Positions 1 to 8,380 of a DNA stretch of 64,000 bases are shown here, piece after piece; position 1 is the first letter of the stretch, and each line of letters opens with the position of its first letter. Both the position numbers and the translations under genes were made by a program. Origin of the DNA: Candidatus Nomurabacteria bacterium (GTDB taxonomy: Bacteria > Patescibacteria > Paceibacteria > UBA9973); NCBI GenBank assembly GCA_023267435.1, contig JAHFNH010000001.1, positions 124,001 to 188,000 of the forward strand. Reading direction: 5' to 3'. The notes under the pieces were generated by a model, which did no database searches, was not told the DNA's origin, and saw only the letters and a program-made list of their open reading frames with translations.

Positions 1-1
1 T

Positions 2-688
2 ATCTTTATCGATGAAATTCACCGCTTAAATAAAATGGTGGAAGAAGTTCTTTATCCAGCCATGGAATCCGGTGTGCTTGATATCATCATCGGAAAGGGT
101 CCATCAGCTCGCACTATTCAGCTTGATCTACCACCCTTCACACTTATCGCAGCTACCACCCGTGTAGCCATGGTGTCTTCCCCTCTTCGTTCACGTTTCT
201 CTGGAGGAGTATTTAGGTTGGAATTTTATACAAATGAAGAGATCGCAGAAATCATCCGACGCTCCAGTAAACTTTTAGAAACAGAACTTGAAGAAGAAGC
301 TTTAGCGGAAATAGCAAAAAGAAGTAGATTCACACCCCGTACTGCGAATTACTTTTTAAAAAGAGCCCGCGATTATGCTCAAGTAAATAAAAAAAGTTTA
401 GATAAAGAAACAGTCAAAAGAGCTTTAGACATGCTTTCGATCGACGAGATCGGACTCAATGCTTCAGATAGAAAATTCTTGGAAGTGTTAATTGAAAAAT
501 TTAATGGTGGACCAGTCGGCTTGAAAACAATCGCAGCCGCACTCTCCGAAGAAGAAGCTACTGTCGAAGAAGTTATCGAACCATATCTAATCCAACTCGG
601 ACTTATCGAACGCACACCTAAAGGCAGAACTGCCAATAAAAAAGCTTACGAACATATGGGTTTTGATTTTATCGACAAACAGGATTAA
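2..688 (+). CDS. ruvB: Holliday junction helicase RuvB, C-terminal part (cut by window edge)
   Basis: RuvB is the hexameric AAA+ motor that drives branch migration of Holliday junctions with RuvA. The reading frame is open from base 2, so the N-terminus with Walker A lies outside the window. The visible part starts at the Walker B segment (FIDEIHRLNK). It continues through the sensor region (AATTRVAMVSSPLRSRF, with the arginine finger context) and ends with the winged-helix DNA-binding domain (NGGPVGLKTIAAALSEE and RTPKGR). The stop codon is at 686-688. The yebC-like gene and ruvC follow on the same strand, a recombination-repair neighbourhood, but ruvA is not between them. Family assignment is secure. 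Confidence 0.95.
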   Translation: MFIDEIHRLNKMVEEVLYPAMESGVLDIIIGKGPSARTIQLDLPPFTLIAATTRVAMVSSPLRSRFSGGVFRLEFYTNEEIAEIIRRSSKLLETELEEEALAEIAKRSRFTPRTANYFLKRARDYAQVNKKSLDKETVKRALDMLSIDEIGLNASDRKFLEVLIEKFNGGPVGLKTIAAALSEEEATVEEVIEPYLIQLGLIERTPKGRTANKKAYEHMGFDFIDKQD

Positions 689-731
689 ATTAAAATTATA
701 TTAGAGTTAGTTTTTATAATTTCAAATATTT

Positions 732-1268
732 ATGAGTCATTCACAATGGGAAAAGAAAAAACTAAAAAAAGCAGCCAACGGCAAAGATACACATAAAATC
801 TTTACAAAGATGGTGCGTTTAATAATGTCTGAAGCAAAAAAATGTAATGGAGACCGAAACTCTGACGGACTCAAAGCGGCCATAGTAAAAGCAAAAGGAG
901 TGAGCCTTCCGTCTGATAATATTGATCGAGCGATAAAAAAAGCGAGTGAACCATCTCTACAAATGGACAATATTACCTATGAAGCTTACGGTCCAGGCGG
1001 AGTTGGAATTATCATCGAAACACTAACAGACAGTAAAAACAGAACAGCTCAAAACATAAAACATATTCTTTCTGAGAAAGGTTCTAGTTTGGCTGGTATC
1101 GGTTCAGTCGTCTGGGCTTTTCAAAAAGAAATCTCACCTGAAGGAGTCGTCTGGAAACCGACTACCACCGTCTCACCTTCTCTAGAAGAACTGGAACTTC
1201 TGGAAAAGTTAATAGACAACTTAGAAGAAAATGATGATGTGCAAGAAGTGTATACTAATGCGGAATAA
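732..1268 (+). CDS. YebC/PmpR-family protein, short form
   Basis: The product has 178 residues, against about 240-250 for most YebC/PmpR/TACO1 proteins. This family acts as transcriptional regulator or ribosome-associated translation factor, depending on the member. The N-terminus (MSHSQWEKKKLKKAANGKDTH) matches the family opening. So do the stretch near residue 50 (GVSLPSDNIDRAIKKA) and the YEAYGPGGVGIIIETLTDSKNRT core. After FQKEISPEG the protein is shortened: much of domains 2 and 3 is missing, although the C-terminal VQEVYTN motif remains. A TATAAT lies 11 bp upstream of the ATG. The neighbour ruvC supports the identity, since yebC-ruvC pairing is common. Whether the short form is functional is unknown. 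Confidence 0.88.
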   Translation: MSHSQWEKKKLKKAANGKDTHKIFTKMVRLIMSEAKKCNGDRNSDGLKAAIVKAKGVSLPSDNIDRAIKKASEPSLQMDNITYEAYGPGGVGIIIETLTDSKNRTAQNIKHILSEKGSSLAGIGSVVWAFQKEISPEGVVWKPTTTVSPSLEELELLEKLIDNLEENDDVQEVYTNAE

Positions 1269-1271
1269 TGT

Positions 1272-1277
1272 TAAAAT
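1272..1277 (+). promoter_or_regulatory. Extended -10 box placing ruvC transcription start at its ATG
   Basis: TGTTAAAAT sits with its TAAAAT at 1272-1277, exactly 6 bp before the ruvC ATG, and starts just after the yebC stop. This is the leaderless arrangement seen across the window, so ruvC probably has its own promoter. Confidence 0.55.
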
Positions 1278-1283
1278 TCTCTT

Positions 1284-1760
1284 ATGCGTATTTTAGGAAT
1301 TGATCCAGGATTTGAGAGACTCGGCGTCGCAGTGCTTGAGAAAAATAAAGGTGATAAAAAAGAGAAAGTGCTTTTTTCGGAATGCTTCAAAACTTCCGCT
1401 AGTTTAGAATTTTCAAAAAGACTTCTTTTAATCGGAAAAGAAGTTCGAAGAGTAATAAAAGAATATAAGCCGGAAGTTTTATCTATCGAGACTTTATTTT
1501 TAACTACCAACCATAAAACAGTTATGTATGTCGCCGAAGCGCGCGGAGTCGTCATTTATGAATCCGTTGATGCGGGCCTAAAAATATTCGAAGCTTCCCC
1601 ACCCCAAATTAAAATAGCCACCACTGGATACGGAAAAGCAGATAAAGACCAGGTAATGAAGATGGTTAAAATACTCGTTGATATAGACAAATCAAAACAT
1701 TCAGACGATGAATTAGATGCTATTGCTATAGCTCTCACAGCTTTCGCGCATATTAGATAA
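1284..1760 (+). CDS. ruvC: Crossover junction endodeoxyribonuclease RuvC
   Basis: RuvC is the dimeric resolvase that cuts Holliday junctions with paired symmetric nicks. The 158-residue length is normal. The RNase H-like catalytic residues are visible: D7 in ILGIDPGF, E69 in LSIETLF, and the C-terminal cluster H139, D142 and D145 in KHSDDELDAIAIAL. The start is set by the -10 box 6 bp upstream. It works with RuvB at the left edge; RuvA is not seen in the window. After the stop comes a 125-bp gap with one TTATCCACA DnaA-box match at 1765-1773. Confidence 0.96.
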   Translation: MRILGIDPGFERLGVAVLEKNKGDKKEKVLFSECFKTSASLEFSKRLLLIGKEVRRVIKEYKPEVLSIETLFLTTNHKTVMYVAEARGVVIYESVDAGLKIFEASPPQIKIATTGYGKADKDQVMKMVKILVDIDKSKHSDDELDAIAIALTAFAHIR

Positions 1761-1885
1761 AAACTTATCCACAGCTTTATTTTTTGAGTATTGCCAAAGT
1801 TTTTGATATTTGGTACAAAATATAAATCTAAAAAATAGTTTGTTTATTAATAGGTCGGTTTTAAAAATTTAAAAAATAAAAAAAG

Positions 1886-2035
1886 ATGGACGACGAAGAA
1901 TCAATAGAAGAAAAGAGTTTCAGAACCAGTGATCTTGATGATGAAACCTTTAGTGATGATATAGATCCACTAGAGCCATTAGAAGGAGTTACTGATTTTG
2001 GTCTGGACGAAGAAGAAACAGAAAAAGATATGTAA
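1886..2035 (+). CDS. Small highly acidic protein, function unknown
   Basis: This 49-residue frame starts at ATG 1886. It opens MDDEESIEEK and ends DEEETEKDM. More than a third of the residues are Asp or Glu, with few basic residues and no Cys or hydrophobic segment. It ends 5 bp before a strong terminator hairpin, which supports it being a real transcribed gene. Such acidic peptides can be nucleic-acid mimics or partners of basic proteins, but nothing here shows that. The family is not recognised. Confidence 0.5.
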   Translation: MDDEESIEEKSFRTSDLDDETFSDDIDPLEPLEGVTDFGLDEEETEKDM

Positions 2036-2040
2036 TTAAA

Positions 2041-2075
2041 AAAATCCCCCGACTCAGGTCGGGGGATTTTTGTTT
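2041..2075. terminator. Bidirectional rho-independent terminator
   Basis: A GC-rich stem (arms 2044-2053 and 2058-2067, loop TCAG) is flanked by A-rich sequence on the left and T-rich sequence on the right. It can terminate the small acidic gene (+) and tyrS (-), which converge here. Confidence 0.9.
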
Positions 2076-3274
2076 TATATTATCTTTATAAATCTTCTCT
2101 TACCTATCTTGTACACTCCGGGAATCGCCATTATTTTAAAATCAGTAATTTTCTCTTCACTATGTTCAATTAATCTTTTAACTGCACCTTCATCAACAAG
2201 CCTGCGCCATTCACTCTTTGATGCTACGATTTTATTTTCAAATAAAACATCCACCATTAATTCTCCTGTTTTATGTTTTACTTCTTCTATATCATCTGGA
2301 ATTTCTTTTTTTTGAAAAGTATTAACGAAATTTTCTTGGGCTTCTTTTGCTTTTTTCTCTCCGTGATAAATTTTTACAATTTCTTCAGCTAGTTTCATTT
2401 TAAAATCTTTTGGATTTACACCATCTTGCATTTGTTTTTCAAAATCTTTTATTTGTTCCAAGGAAACATCAGTACAGAGTTCAAAGCCTTTCAGAATTAA
2501 AGAATCGGTCCAGCTCATAACTTTACCAAACATTTCATTTGGCTTATCTTCAAAAGAAACCATATTGCCTTCTGTCTTGCCCATCTTTTTTCCAGAATTA
2601 TCTTCTAGAAGTTTCATGGCTACGACAGATTTGTCTTTTTTTAATATTTCAGAAACTAACTCTCTTCCCATTAACATATTAAATGTTTGATCATTTCCAC
2701 CCACCTCAACATCAACATTCATCGCGACACTGTCATAGCCTTGCATCAATGGATACATAAACTCATGAATAAAGATTGGCTTGCCTTCTTGATTTCTACG
2801 GGCAAACATATCTCGTTTTAACATCTGATCGACTGTAACTCTTGAGGCAAGATTTAAAACATCTTCAAAATTCATTTTCGCAAGCCATTTAGAATTAAAT
2901 TTAAATTGCGCTTTATTTACACCAGTAAATTTTAAAAATTTTGAAGCTTGTTTTTTATATTTTTTTAAATTTCCCAGAACTTCTTTTTTTGTGAGCTGTT
3001 TTCGTGCTGCCATTTTATCAGTCGGGTCTCCAATCATTGCTGTAAAATCTCCCATCAATAAAATAACTTCATGACCTAAATCTTGAAATTGCTTTAATTT
3101 CATTAAGGGAATAGCGTGACCCATATGCAGAGTCGGACCAGTCGGATCTATTCCTAAATAAACTTTAAGCTTCTTACCTGAAAGAAGCTTTTGTTCCAAA
3201 GTCTCTTTGACGAAGATATTTTCAACTCCTCTCTCGAGTACGTTTTGAATTTTTTCATCCTTGCTTATTTTCAT
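2075..3274 (-). CDS. tyrS: Tyrosyl-tRNA synthetase
   Basis: This class I aminoacyl-tRNA synthetase charges tRNA-Tyr. It has 399 residues, normal for the bacterial enzyme. Motifs in order are the HIGH signature as HMGH within PTGPTLHMGHAIPL (about residues 46-60), the KMSKS equivalent as KKMGKTEGN (about 230), and a C-terminal S4 RNA-binding domain (VASKSEWRRLVDEGAVK). The gene is transcribed divergently from the penicillin-binding protein, with only 39 bp between the two start codons. A TATAAT box (3282-3287, minus strand) stands 7 bp before the ATG, indicating a leaderless transcript. Confidence 0.95.
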   Translation of the reverse strand: MKISKDEKIQNVLERGVENIFVKETLEQKLLSGKKLKVYLGIDPTGPTLHMGHAIPLMKLKQFQDLGHEVILLMGDFTAMIGDPTDKMAARKQLTKKEVLGNLKKYKKQASKFLKFTGVNKAQFKFNSKWLAKMNFEDVLNLASRVTVDQMLKRDMFARRNQEGKPIFIHEFMYPLMQGYDSVAMNVDVEVGGNDQTFNMLMGRELVSEILKKDKSVVAMKLLEDNSGKKMGKTEGNMVSFEDKPNEMFGKVMSWTDSLILKGFELCTDVSLEQIKDFEKQMQDGVNPKDFKMKLAEEIVKIYHGEKKAKEAQENFVNTFQKKEIPDDIEEVKHKTGELMVDVLFENKIVASKSEWRRLVDEGAVKRLIEHSEEKITDFKIMAIPGVYKIGKRRFIKII

Positions 3275-3313
3275 ATAATGGATTATAACATGTTTTCTGC
3301 TATGATTAATATC
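3275..3313. promoter_or_regulatory. Divergent promoter pair for tyrS and the penicillin-binding protein
   Basis: The gap holds two extended -10 boxes facing away from each other. TGTTATAAT is on the minus strand (TATAAT 3282-3287, 7 bp from tyrS). TGCTATGAT is on the plus strand (TATGAT 3301-3306, 7 bp from ATG 3314). The two promoters are back to back and could interfere with each other. Confidence 0.65.
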
Positions 3314-5830
3314 ATGAAGAAAATATTAAAAAATAAGCATTTAATGAAGAACTTGGCATTATTTTTCGCTGGGGGTTTCATTATTTTGACCGGTGCATTG
3401 ATTATCTTTATTTCTACCATCAGAATCCCTGATTTTCATTCTTTTGAAGATAGAAAAGTTATAAATTCTACTAAAATATACGATCACACTGGAGAAATTC
3501 TTTTGTACGATATTCACCAAGATGTGAAAAGAACAAATATACCATTCGAACAAATGGGTTCCAATATAAAAAATGCTACTGTCGCGATTGAAGATTCTGA
3601 ATTTTATACTCATGGTGGAATACGAGTTACTTCCATTATCCGAGCGCTTCTTTCAAAATTATTTCATGTTGGAATAGGAGGCGGAGGTTCGACAATAACC
3701 CAACAGTTGGTAAAAAATACTCTTCTAACACAAAAAGTTAGCTATATTCGAAAAATCAAAGAATGGGTTTTGGCGATCAAAATAGATCGATCTATGCCTA
3801 AAGAAAAAATATTGGAATATTATTTAAATGAAATTCCTTATGGTGGAAATATTTATGGAATAGAAGCAGCTAGTAAAACTTATTTCAATAAAGACGCTCA
3901 AGATCTGACATTAGCAGAATCAGCGTATCTAGCTTCTATCCCCCAATCTCCAACCACACTTTCTCCTTATGGAAAAAATAAAGACAAACTAGAGAATCGA
4001 AAAAATTTAGTATTGTCTAGAATGAAAGATCTTAAATTCATCACAGTAGATGAATACAATAAAGCAAAAAGTGAAGTTGTGACTTTTCAACCACAAGCAA
4101 CTGGTGGTATTAAAGCTCCTCATTTCATATTTTTTATAAAAGATTATTTAGAAAATAAATACGGCGCAGATATGGTGGAACAAGGTGGCTTAAAAGTGAC
4201 CACCACTCTAAATTATGACTTACAACAAAAAGCAGAACAAATCGTAAAAGAAGGAGCTCTTCAAAATGAAAAAGATTGGAATGGTAGCAATGCTGGATTG
4301 GTAGCGATCGACCCTAAAACAGGACAAATTTTAACCATGGTCGGCTCACGAGATTATTTCGATAAAAATATCGATGGAAATTTTAATATCGCGACAGCCA
4401 CCCGACAGCCAGGTTCCTCTTTCAAGCCTTTTATTTACGCTACAGCCTTCAACAAAGGCTTTACACCTAACTCTGTGCTCTTTGACTTACCAACAGAGTT
4501 TCAAACTACCTGTGACGCTTATGGCAAAGCATTACCAGGACATAATCAAAAAGATTGTTACAAACCAGATGACTATGATGGAAAATTCCGTGGACCGATG
4601 ACCTTGCGTGATGCACTTGGACAATCAATCAACATTCCGGCTGTAAAACTATTTTATCTAGTGGGACTGAAAGACGCATTAAAAACTGCCGAAGATATGG
4701 GCATCAGTACTCTTGGTGACTCAAGTCGTTATGGACTGACTTTGGTTATCGGAGGCGGAGAAGTAGAACTCTTAGATATAACTTCTGCTTATGGAGTTTT
4801 TGCTAATGAAGGTATTCGAAACCCAGCGACAGGAATTTTAAAAGTTGAAGATTCAACTGGAAAAATTTTAGAAGAATTTACCCCAAACCCTCGAGAGGTT
4901 TTGCCAAAAAATACTGCTTTAACTATTTCTGATGTCTTGTCTGACAACACTGCACGCACGCCGACTTTCGGAGCGCATTCTGTATTACAAATCCCTGGCA
5001 AAGATGTCGCAGTGAAAACAGGAACCACTAACAGCAACAAAGACGCGTGGACTGTCGGCTACACACCATCAATCGCCGTCGGTGTCTGGGCTGGAAACAA
5101 TGACAATAAGCCAATGAAAAAAGGAGGTTCCGCCGTCGCAGGGCCTATTTGGAATAAATTCTTAATCGAAGCTATGAAAATATTACCAGATGAAAAATTT
5201 GAAAAACCAAACTTAGAAACAGATCCTCATGTGGTGAAACCAGTAATTCGTGGATTCTGGCAAGGAAATGAAAATTTCTTTATTGATAAAATTTCTGGAA
5301 AATTGGCGACTGCTAATACTCCTAAGGAAACAAAAGTAGAAAAAGTAATAACGAACGTGCATTCAATTCTTTACTGGGTGGATAAAAAAGATATCATGGG
5401 TCCACCTCCAACCGACCCAACTAATGATTCTCAATTTAGTCATTGGGAAATTCCAGTGCAAAATTGGTGGGCAAAAAATAGTGCTAATTATCCAAAGATA
5501 ACTTTGGCTGATAAACCAACTGCCTTAGACGATGCGCATACTGACGCCAATAAACCTGTCGTGGCAATCACAATACCAGACACAACCACTACCTACCCTG
5601 CTAATCAAAAAATAACATTGGGACTTTCCAGTACTGGACATTTCCCATTGCAAAAAATAGATATCTTTATTAATGATGTTTATTTAGGAACTTCTAAAAC
5701 ACCAATTAATTTCTCTTTCACTCCATCCGAACTCGACAACCTAAAAGAAACAAATGAAATAAAAATTATCTCCTACGACACTGCGTATAACAGCAGTGAA
5801 ACTACTTCTACTTTTAATGTAAGTCAATAA
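3314..5830 (+). CDS. Class A penicillin-binding protein (PBP1A type)
   Basis: This bifunctional peptidoglycan synthase is anchored by one N-terminal membrane helix (about residues 12-35 of 838). The GT51 glycosyltransferase domain shows EDSEFYTHGG (93-102), GGGSTITQQLVKN and KILEYYLNEIPYG. The transpeptidase domain shows the SxxK serine motif SSFK (about 368), SIN (about 437) and KTGT (about 568). The C-terminal tail after about residue 740 looks like an Ig-type domain (DNLKETNEIKI near the end). The ATG at 3314 is chosen because a -10 box lies 7 bp upstream; an upstream in-frame extension to 3191 would read through tyrS. Length and domain order are typical. Confidence 0.93.
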   Translation: MKKILKNKHLMKNLALFFAGGFIILTGALIIFISTIRIPDFHSFEDRKVINSTKIYDHTGEILLYDIHQDVKRTNIPFEQMGSNIKNATVAIEDSEFYTHGGIRVTSIIRALLSKLFHVGIGGGGSTITQQLVKNTLLTQKVSYIRKIKEWVLAIKIDRSMPKEKILEYYLNEIPYGGNIYGIEAASKTYFNKDAQDLTLAESAYLASIPQSPTTLSPYGKNKDKLENRKNLVLSRMKDLKFITVDEYNKAKSEVVTFQPQATGGIKAPHFIFFIKDYLENKYGADMVEQGGLKVTTTLNYDLQQKAEQIVKEGALQNEKDWNGSNAGLVAIDPKTGQILTMVGSRDYFDKNIDGNFNIATATRQPGSSFKPFIYATAFNKGFTPNSVLFDLPTEFQTTCDAYGKALPGHNQKDCYKPDDYDGKFRGPMTLRDALGQSINIPAVKLFYLVGLKDALKTAEDMGISTLGDSSRYGLTLVIGGGEVELLDITSAYGVFANEGIRNPATGILKVEDSTGKILEEFTPNPREVLPKNTALTISDVLSDNTARTPTFGAHSVLQIPGKDVAVKTGTTNSNKDAWTVGYTPSIAVGVWAGNNDNKPMKKGGSAVAGPIWNKFLIEAMKILPDEKFEKPNLETDPHVVKPVIRGFWQGNENFFIDKISGKLATANTPKETKVEKVITNVHSILYWVDKKDIMGPPPTDPTNDSQFSHWEIPVQNWWAKNSANYPKITLADKPTALDDAHTDANKPVVAITIPDTTTTYPANQKITLGLSSTGHFPLQKIDIFINDVYLGTSKTPINFSFTPSELDNLKETNEIKIISYDTAYNSSETTSTFNVSQ

Positions 5831-5868
5831 AAAAGACCCTTCAAAACTTTTTAAGTTTCAAAGGGTCA
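5828..5868 (-). terminator. Terminator of the minus-strand gene at 5904-6545
   Basis: Arms at 5835-5847 and 5855-5867 form a stem with one internal mismatch region. On the minus strand it is followed by a run of six T. It sits between the convergent PBP gene and the unknown gene. Confidence 0.7.
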
Positions 5869-5903
5869 AAGATTCAAAGTATCTAAAACAAAAGTGAAAA
5901 ATT

Positions 5904-6545
5904 TCAGTTGCGGAAGAAGGACCTACCGCCAGCATCCCACTCACCCACAGGATCGAAGTCATACACGTCCACGTGCCAACCGTCATCACGCAGGCGCACG
6001 TGCACCTTGCAAAGGCCGCCTTTCTTATTTCTAACCCAGAAAAGATTTGCTTGGCCATTATCTTTAAGAAGTTTTTCTCCTTTAACAATATGGCGTTCAC
6101 AAATTTGTTTTATATGGGCGAAATCAACTTCTTTATAAATACCACCGGTTTTTGCATCACCAACAATATTTTCTTCTTTAATGTCTTCGGTGAATTCATA
6201 ACTCGCCAACTCTACTTCTGGAGAATTTTTTACTTCACTGTCAAACCAGTTGAAAATATCACCATCAACATAACCAAAGATTCCACCTTTATCTTTGGTT
6301 TTGAAAAAATCTTTAATGTTGAAAGAAGCAGTAGCTTCTAAAGAAACACTAGAGACAACTTTTTTCAATCTTCCAAATAAGGTTTGTGCTTCGCCCAAGA
6401 ATTTTTGCAAAGCGCCTTCATTCATGTTCACAAGTTTTTTGAGAGCCTTGCGAAGTAATTCACTCTTGTCGGCCTTATGGCCAATGTCTGCGATAAGTCT
6501 CCAACCACTTTCGATCGAAACTTTTTCGGTGTTGTTTGTTTTCAT
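5904..6545 (-). CDS. Conserved-looking protein of unknown function, 213 aa
   Basis: I do not recognise this family. The protein is soluble, with no signal peptide or membrane helix. The first third is rich in Lys and Leu and probably helical (SELLRKALKKLVNMNEGALQKFL). The C-terminal third is beta-rich, with repeated Trp, His and Asp (RLRDDGWHVDVYDFDPVGEWDAGGRSFF), ending in an Arg/Phe-rich tail. It stands alone between convergent PBP and the dnaN region and has its own terminator. The ATG at 6545 has no Shine-Dalgarno sequence. The C-terminal segment looks like a compact domain and would be the useful part for a structure search. Confidence 0.75.
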   Translation of the reverse strand: MKTNNTEKVSIESGWRLIADIGHKADKSELLRKALKKLVNMNEGALQKFLGEAQTLFGRLKKVVSSVSLEATASFNIKDFFKTKDKGGIFGYVDGDIFNWFDSEVKNSPEVELASYEFTEDIKEENIVGDAKTGGIYKEVDFAHIKQICERHIVKGEKLLKDNGQANLFWVRNKKGGLCKVHVRLRDDGWHVDVYDFDPVGEWDAGGRSFFRN

Positions 6546-6723
6546 TTTGCACCAAGTATTTAATTATTAAATAACAAATTTGAGTTTCTTTGGGTAAGGC
6601 AGACTCATAATCCCTATTTACATATTATATACCCTTTTAAGCAAAAAGTCAAGGTTAATAAATCTTTATTTATAAGGTTATTTTACACACACGAAAGCAA
6701 TTCCTCCGTATGCTATATGTTTA

Positions 6724-6981
6724 TTATCTAAAACCCTGCGGAGATTTTTTGCCCAACAATTCTTCTAGTTTATTAAAGATTTTTTCTTTCTTTAACAGAA
6801 TCTCGTTTTTGTAGACTGGTTTGATATTTAAATATATCGTGCCGTTTTTTATGGTTATATCTTCAGATTTTATTTGCACTCCGATTGCTTCCGAAATAAC
6901 ACTGCGAATCGTATCTTTTTGTGCCTCACCTAAGGACAGAAGATTTTGAAACTTTAAAAGTAAATCTTTAATCTCAATCAT
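6724..6981 (-). CDS. DUF721/DciA-like short protein next to dnaN
   Basis: The product has 85 residues. The second half (ITIKNGTIYLNIKPVYKNEI followed by a Lys-rich helix) has the beta-strand and helix pattern of DUF721 proteins, which include the DciA helicase loader. DciA delivers the replicative helicase DnaB to DNA in many bacteria that lack DnaC. The gene lies directly downstream of dnaN on the same strand, close to dnaA and the origin, which fits a replication role. The family match is by eye and weak; a lineage-specific protein is the alternative. Confidence 0.55.
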   Translation of the reverse strand: MIEIKDLLLKFQNLLSLGEAQKDTIRSVISEAIGVQIKSEDITIKNGTIYLNIKPVYKNEILLKKEKIFNKLEELLGKKSPQGFR

Positions 6982-7013
6982 ACATTTTACCCTGAGGCCT
7001 TGCCTAAGGCATT

Positions 7014-8111
7014 TTAACGATTCATCGGCATTATAAGGTAAAGGAATGAAGGATCAGAAACTCCAGAAACAACTATCGGACTGGAAGCTTGATTAAATTT
7101 AATAGAAACGCTATCGGTGGTGATTGATTGAAAACAATCCAGGAAATATTTGTAATTAAAACCAAGTTCTACTTCTTCTCCAGTCAGTGCGGCGTCGAGT
7201 AAAGTTTTATTCTCTCCCACGTCGTTGTTTTGGGACGACAATTCAAAAATTTTCTCTTTTGGTCTGATACTCAAGTTCACTTGATTAAACTTGTCTGAGA
7301 AGATATTTGAGAGCTTAAGGGCATTCAGCAAATCTTGCTTCAACACCACTGCTTCAGTCTTTGATTCTTTAGGAAGGATCTGTCGATAATCAGGAAAAAC
7401 TCCATCAATCACTCGAGAAGTTAAATAAGTATTATTAGAAGAAAATGAAATTTGATTTTTATTAAAACAAACCTTTATTTCACCAGAAATTTCTCCGAAA
7501 ACTCTTAATATTTCAGGAACATTTTTAAAAGGAATAAGAATGCCTGGAATTTCTTCTAAATTTTTAATTTTTACTTTCTTTTCGGCGAGACGGAAAGAAT
7601 CTGTTGAAACAAAAACTAAATTATCTTCATTGGAATATATATAAACACTGGATATTTCAGGCTTTATATCGGAAACAGAGGAGCTATAATAAACAGATTT
7701 TATGCCGTCGATTAATTTTTTAGCGTCTATTTCAAATTCCTTACCAGAAACTAGTGGGATAGTTGGAAAATCATCATGCAGCTGACCTTTTAATTTAATC
7801 TTACTTTTCTTTGTTTTAATAATTATATTTCCTTCTTCTCCTTGAATAGAAACATTTTCATTTTGAATAACATTTGAAAAAATACCGGATAATACTGATC
7901 CATGAATAGCAGCTACGCCTTCCTCTTCTATTTTCGCTGGGATTTCTATTTCAATACCGAGGCTTAAATTCGTCGCACGAAGTTTTAAAGACTTACCTGT
8001 TGCTGTAAAAAGAATTGAACTTAAAACAGGCAGAGTTAAATTCTTTCCAGTTATTCTTTCAACTTGATTAATTGCATTTTTTATTTTTTCTATTTCGCAT
8101 TCTAGTCTCAT
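7014..8111 (-). CDS. dnaN: DNA polymerase III beta sliding clamp
   Basis: DnaN forms the ring-shaped dimer that tethers DNA polymerase III to DNA. The protein has 365 residues, a normal length, with three repeated clamp domains. Recognisable pieces are the N-terminal LECEIEKIKNAINQVERI, the RATNLSLGIEIEIPA strand of domain 1, SSVYIYSNEDNLVFVSTDSF in domain 2, and the C-terminal YLIMPMNR that lines the hydrophobic partner pocket. It follows dnaA across the candidate origin. A TAAGAT box 8 bp before the ATG may serve as its promoter. Confidence 0.96.
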   Translation of the reverse strand: MRLECEIEKIKNAINQVERITGKNLTLPVLSSILFTATGKSLKLRATNLSLGIEIEIPAKIEEEGVAAIHGSVLSGIFSNVIQNENVSIQGEEGNIIIKTKKSKIKLKGQLHDDFPTIPLVSGKEFEIDAKKLIDGIKSVYYSSSVSDIKPEISSVYIYSNEDNLVFVSTDSFRLAEKKVKIKNLEEIPGILIPFKNVPEILRVFGEISGEIKVCFNKNQISFSSNNTYLTSRVIDGVFPDYRQILPKESKTEAVVLKQDLLNALKLSNIFSDKFNQVNLSIRPKEKIFELSSQNNDVGENKTLLDAALTGEEVELGFNYKYFLDCFQSITTDSVSIKFNQASSPIVVSGVSDPSFLYLIMPMNR

Positions 8112-8380
8112 ATGTTTATATCTTATATATTTAATTTATTAATACTATTAGTAGTGTTGATAAGTGTATAAGTATATTAAATGTTTATTTATATAATTAT
8201 TTTTAATATTTTATTTTTACTTTATCCTGATAACTTTTTAACTTATTAACATACTTATTTAACATCTATTTTTATTACAATATTTATTCTTTATTTTTCC
8301 TTAACTTATTATCTACTTATAATTTTTTTATTAACAGTTTTATTTTATTTATTATTTGTTTTTCACCTACTTATCAACAA
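8112..8380. other. oriC: Candidate replication origin between dnaA and dnaN
   Basis: This 269-bp gap is extremely AT-rich and carries four DnaA-box-like 9-mers. They are TTATCAACA at 8155-8163 (minus) and 8371-8379 (plus), and TTATTAACA at 8243-8251 and 8328-8336 (plus). These differ from the consensus TTATCCACA at one or two positions. A third TTATCAACA lies at 9793-9801 (minus) in the dnaA-rpmH gap. The dnaA-dnaN interval is a classical bacterial origin position. Function is inferred from position and motif clustering. Confidence 0.65.
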
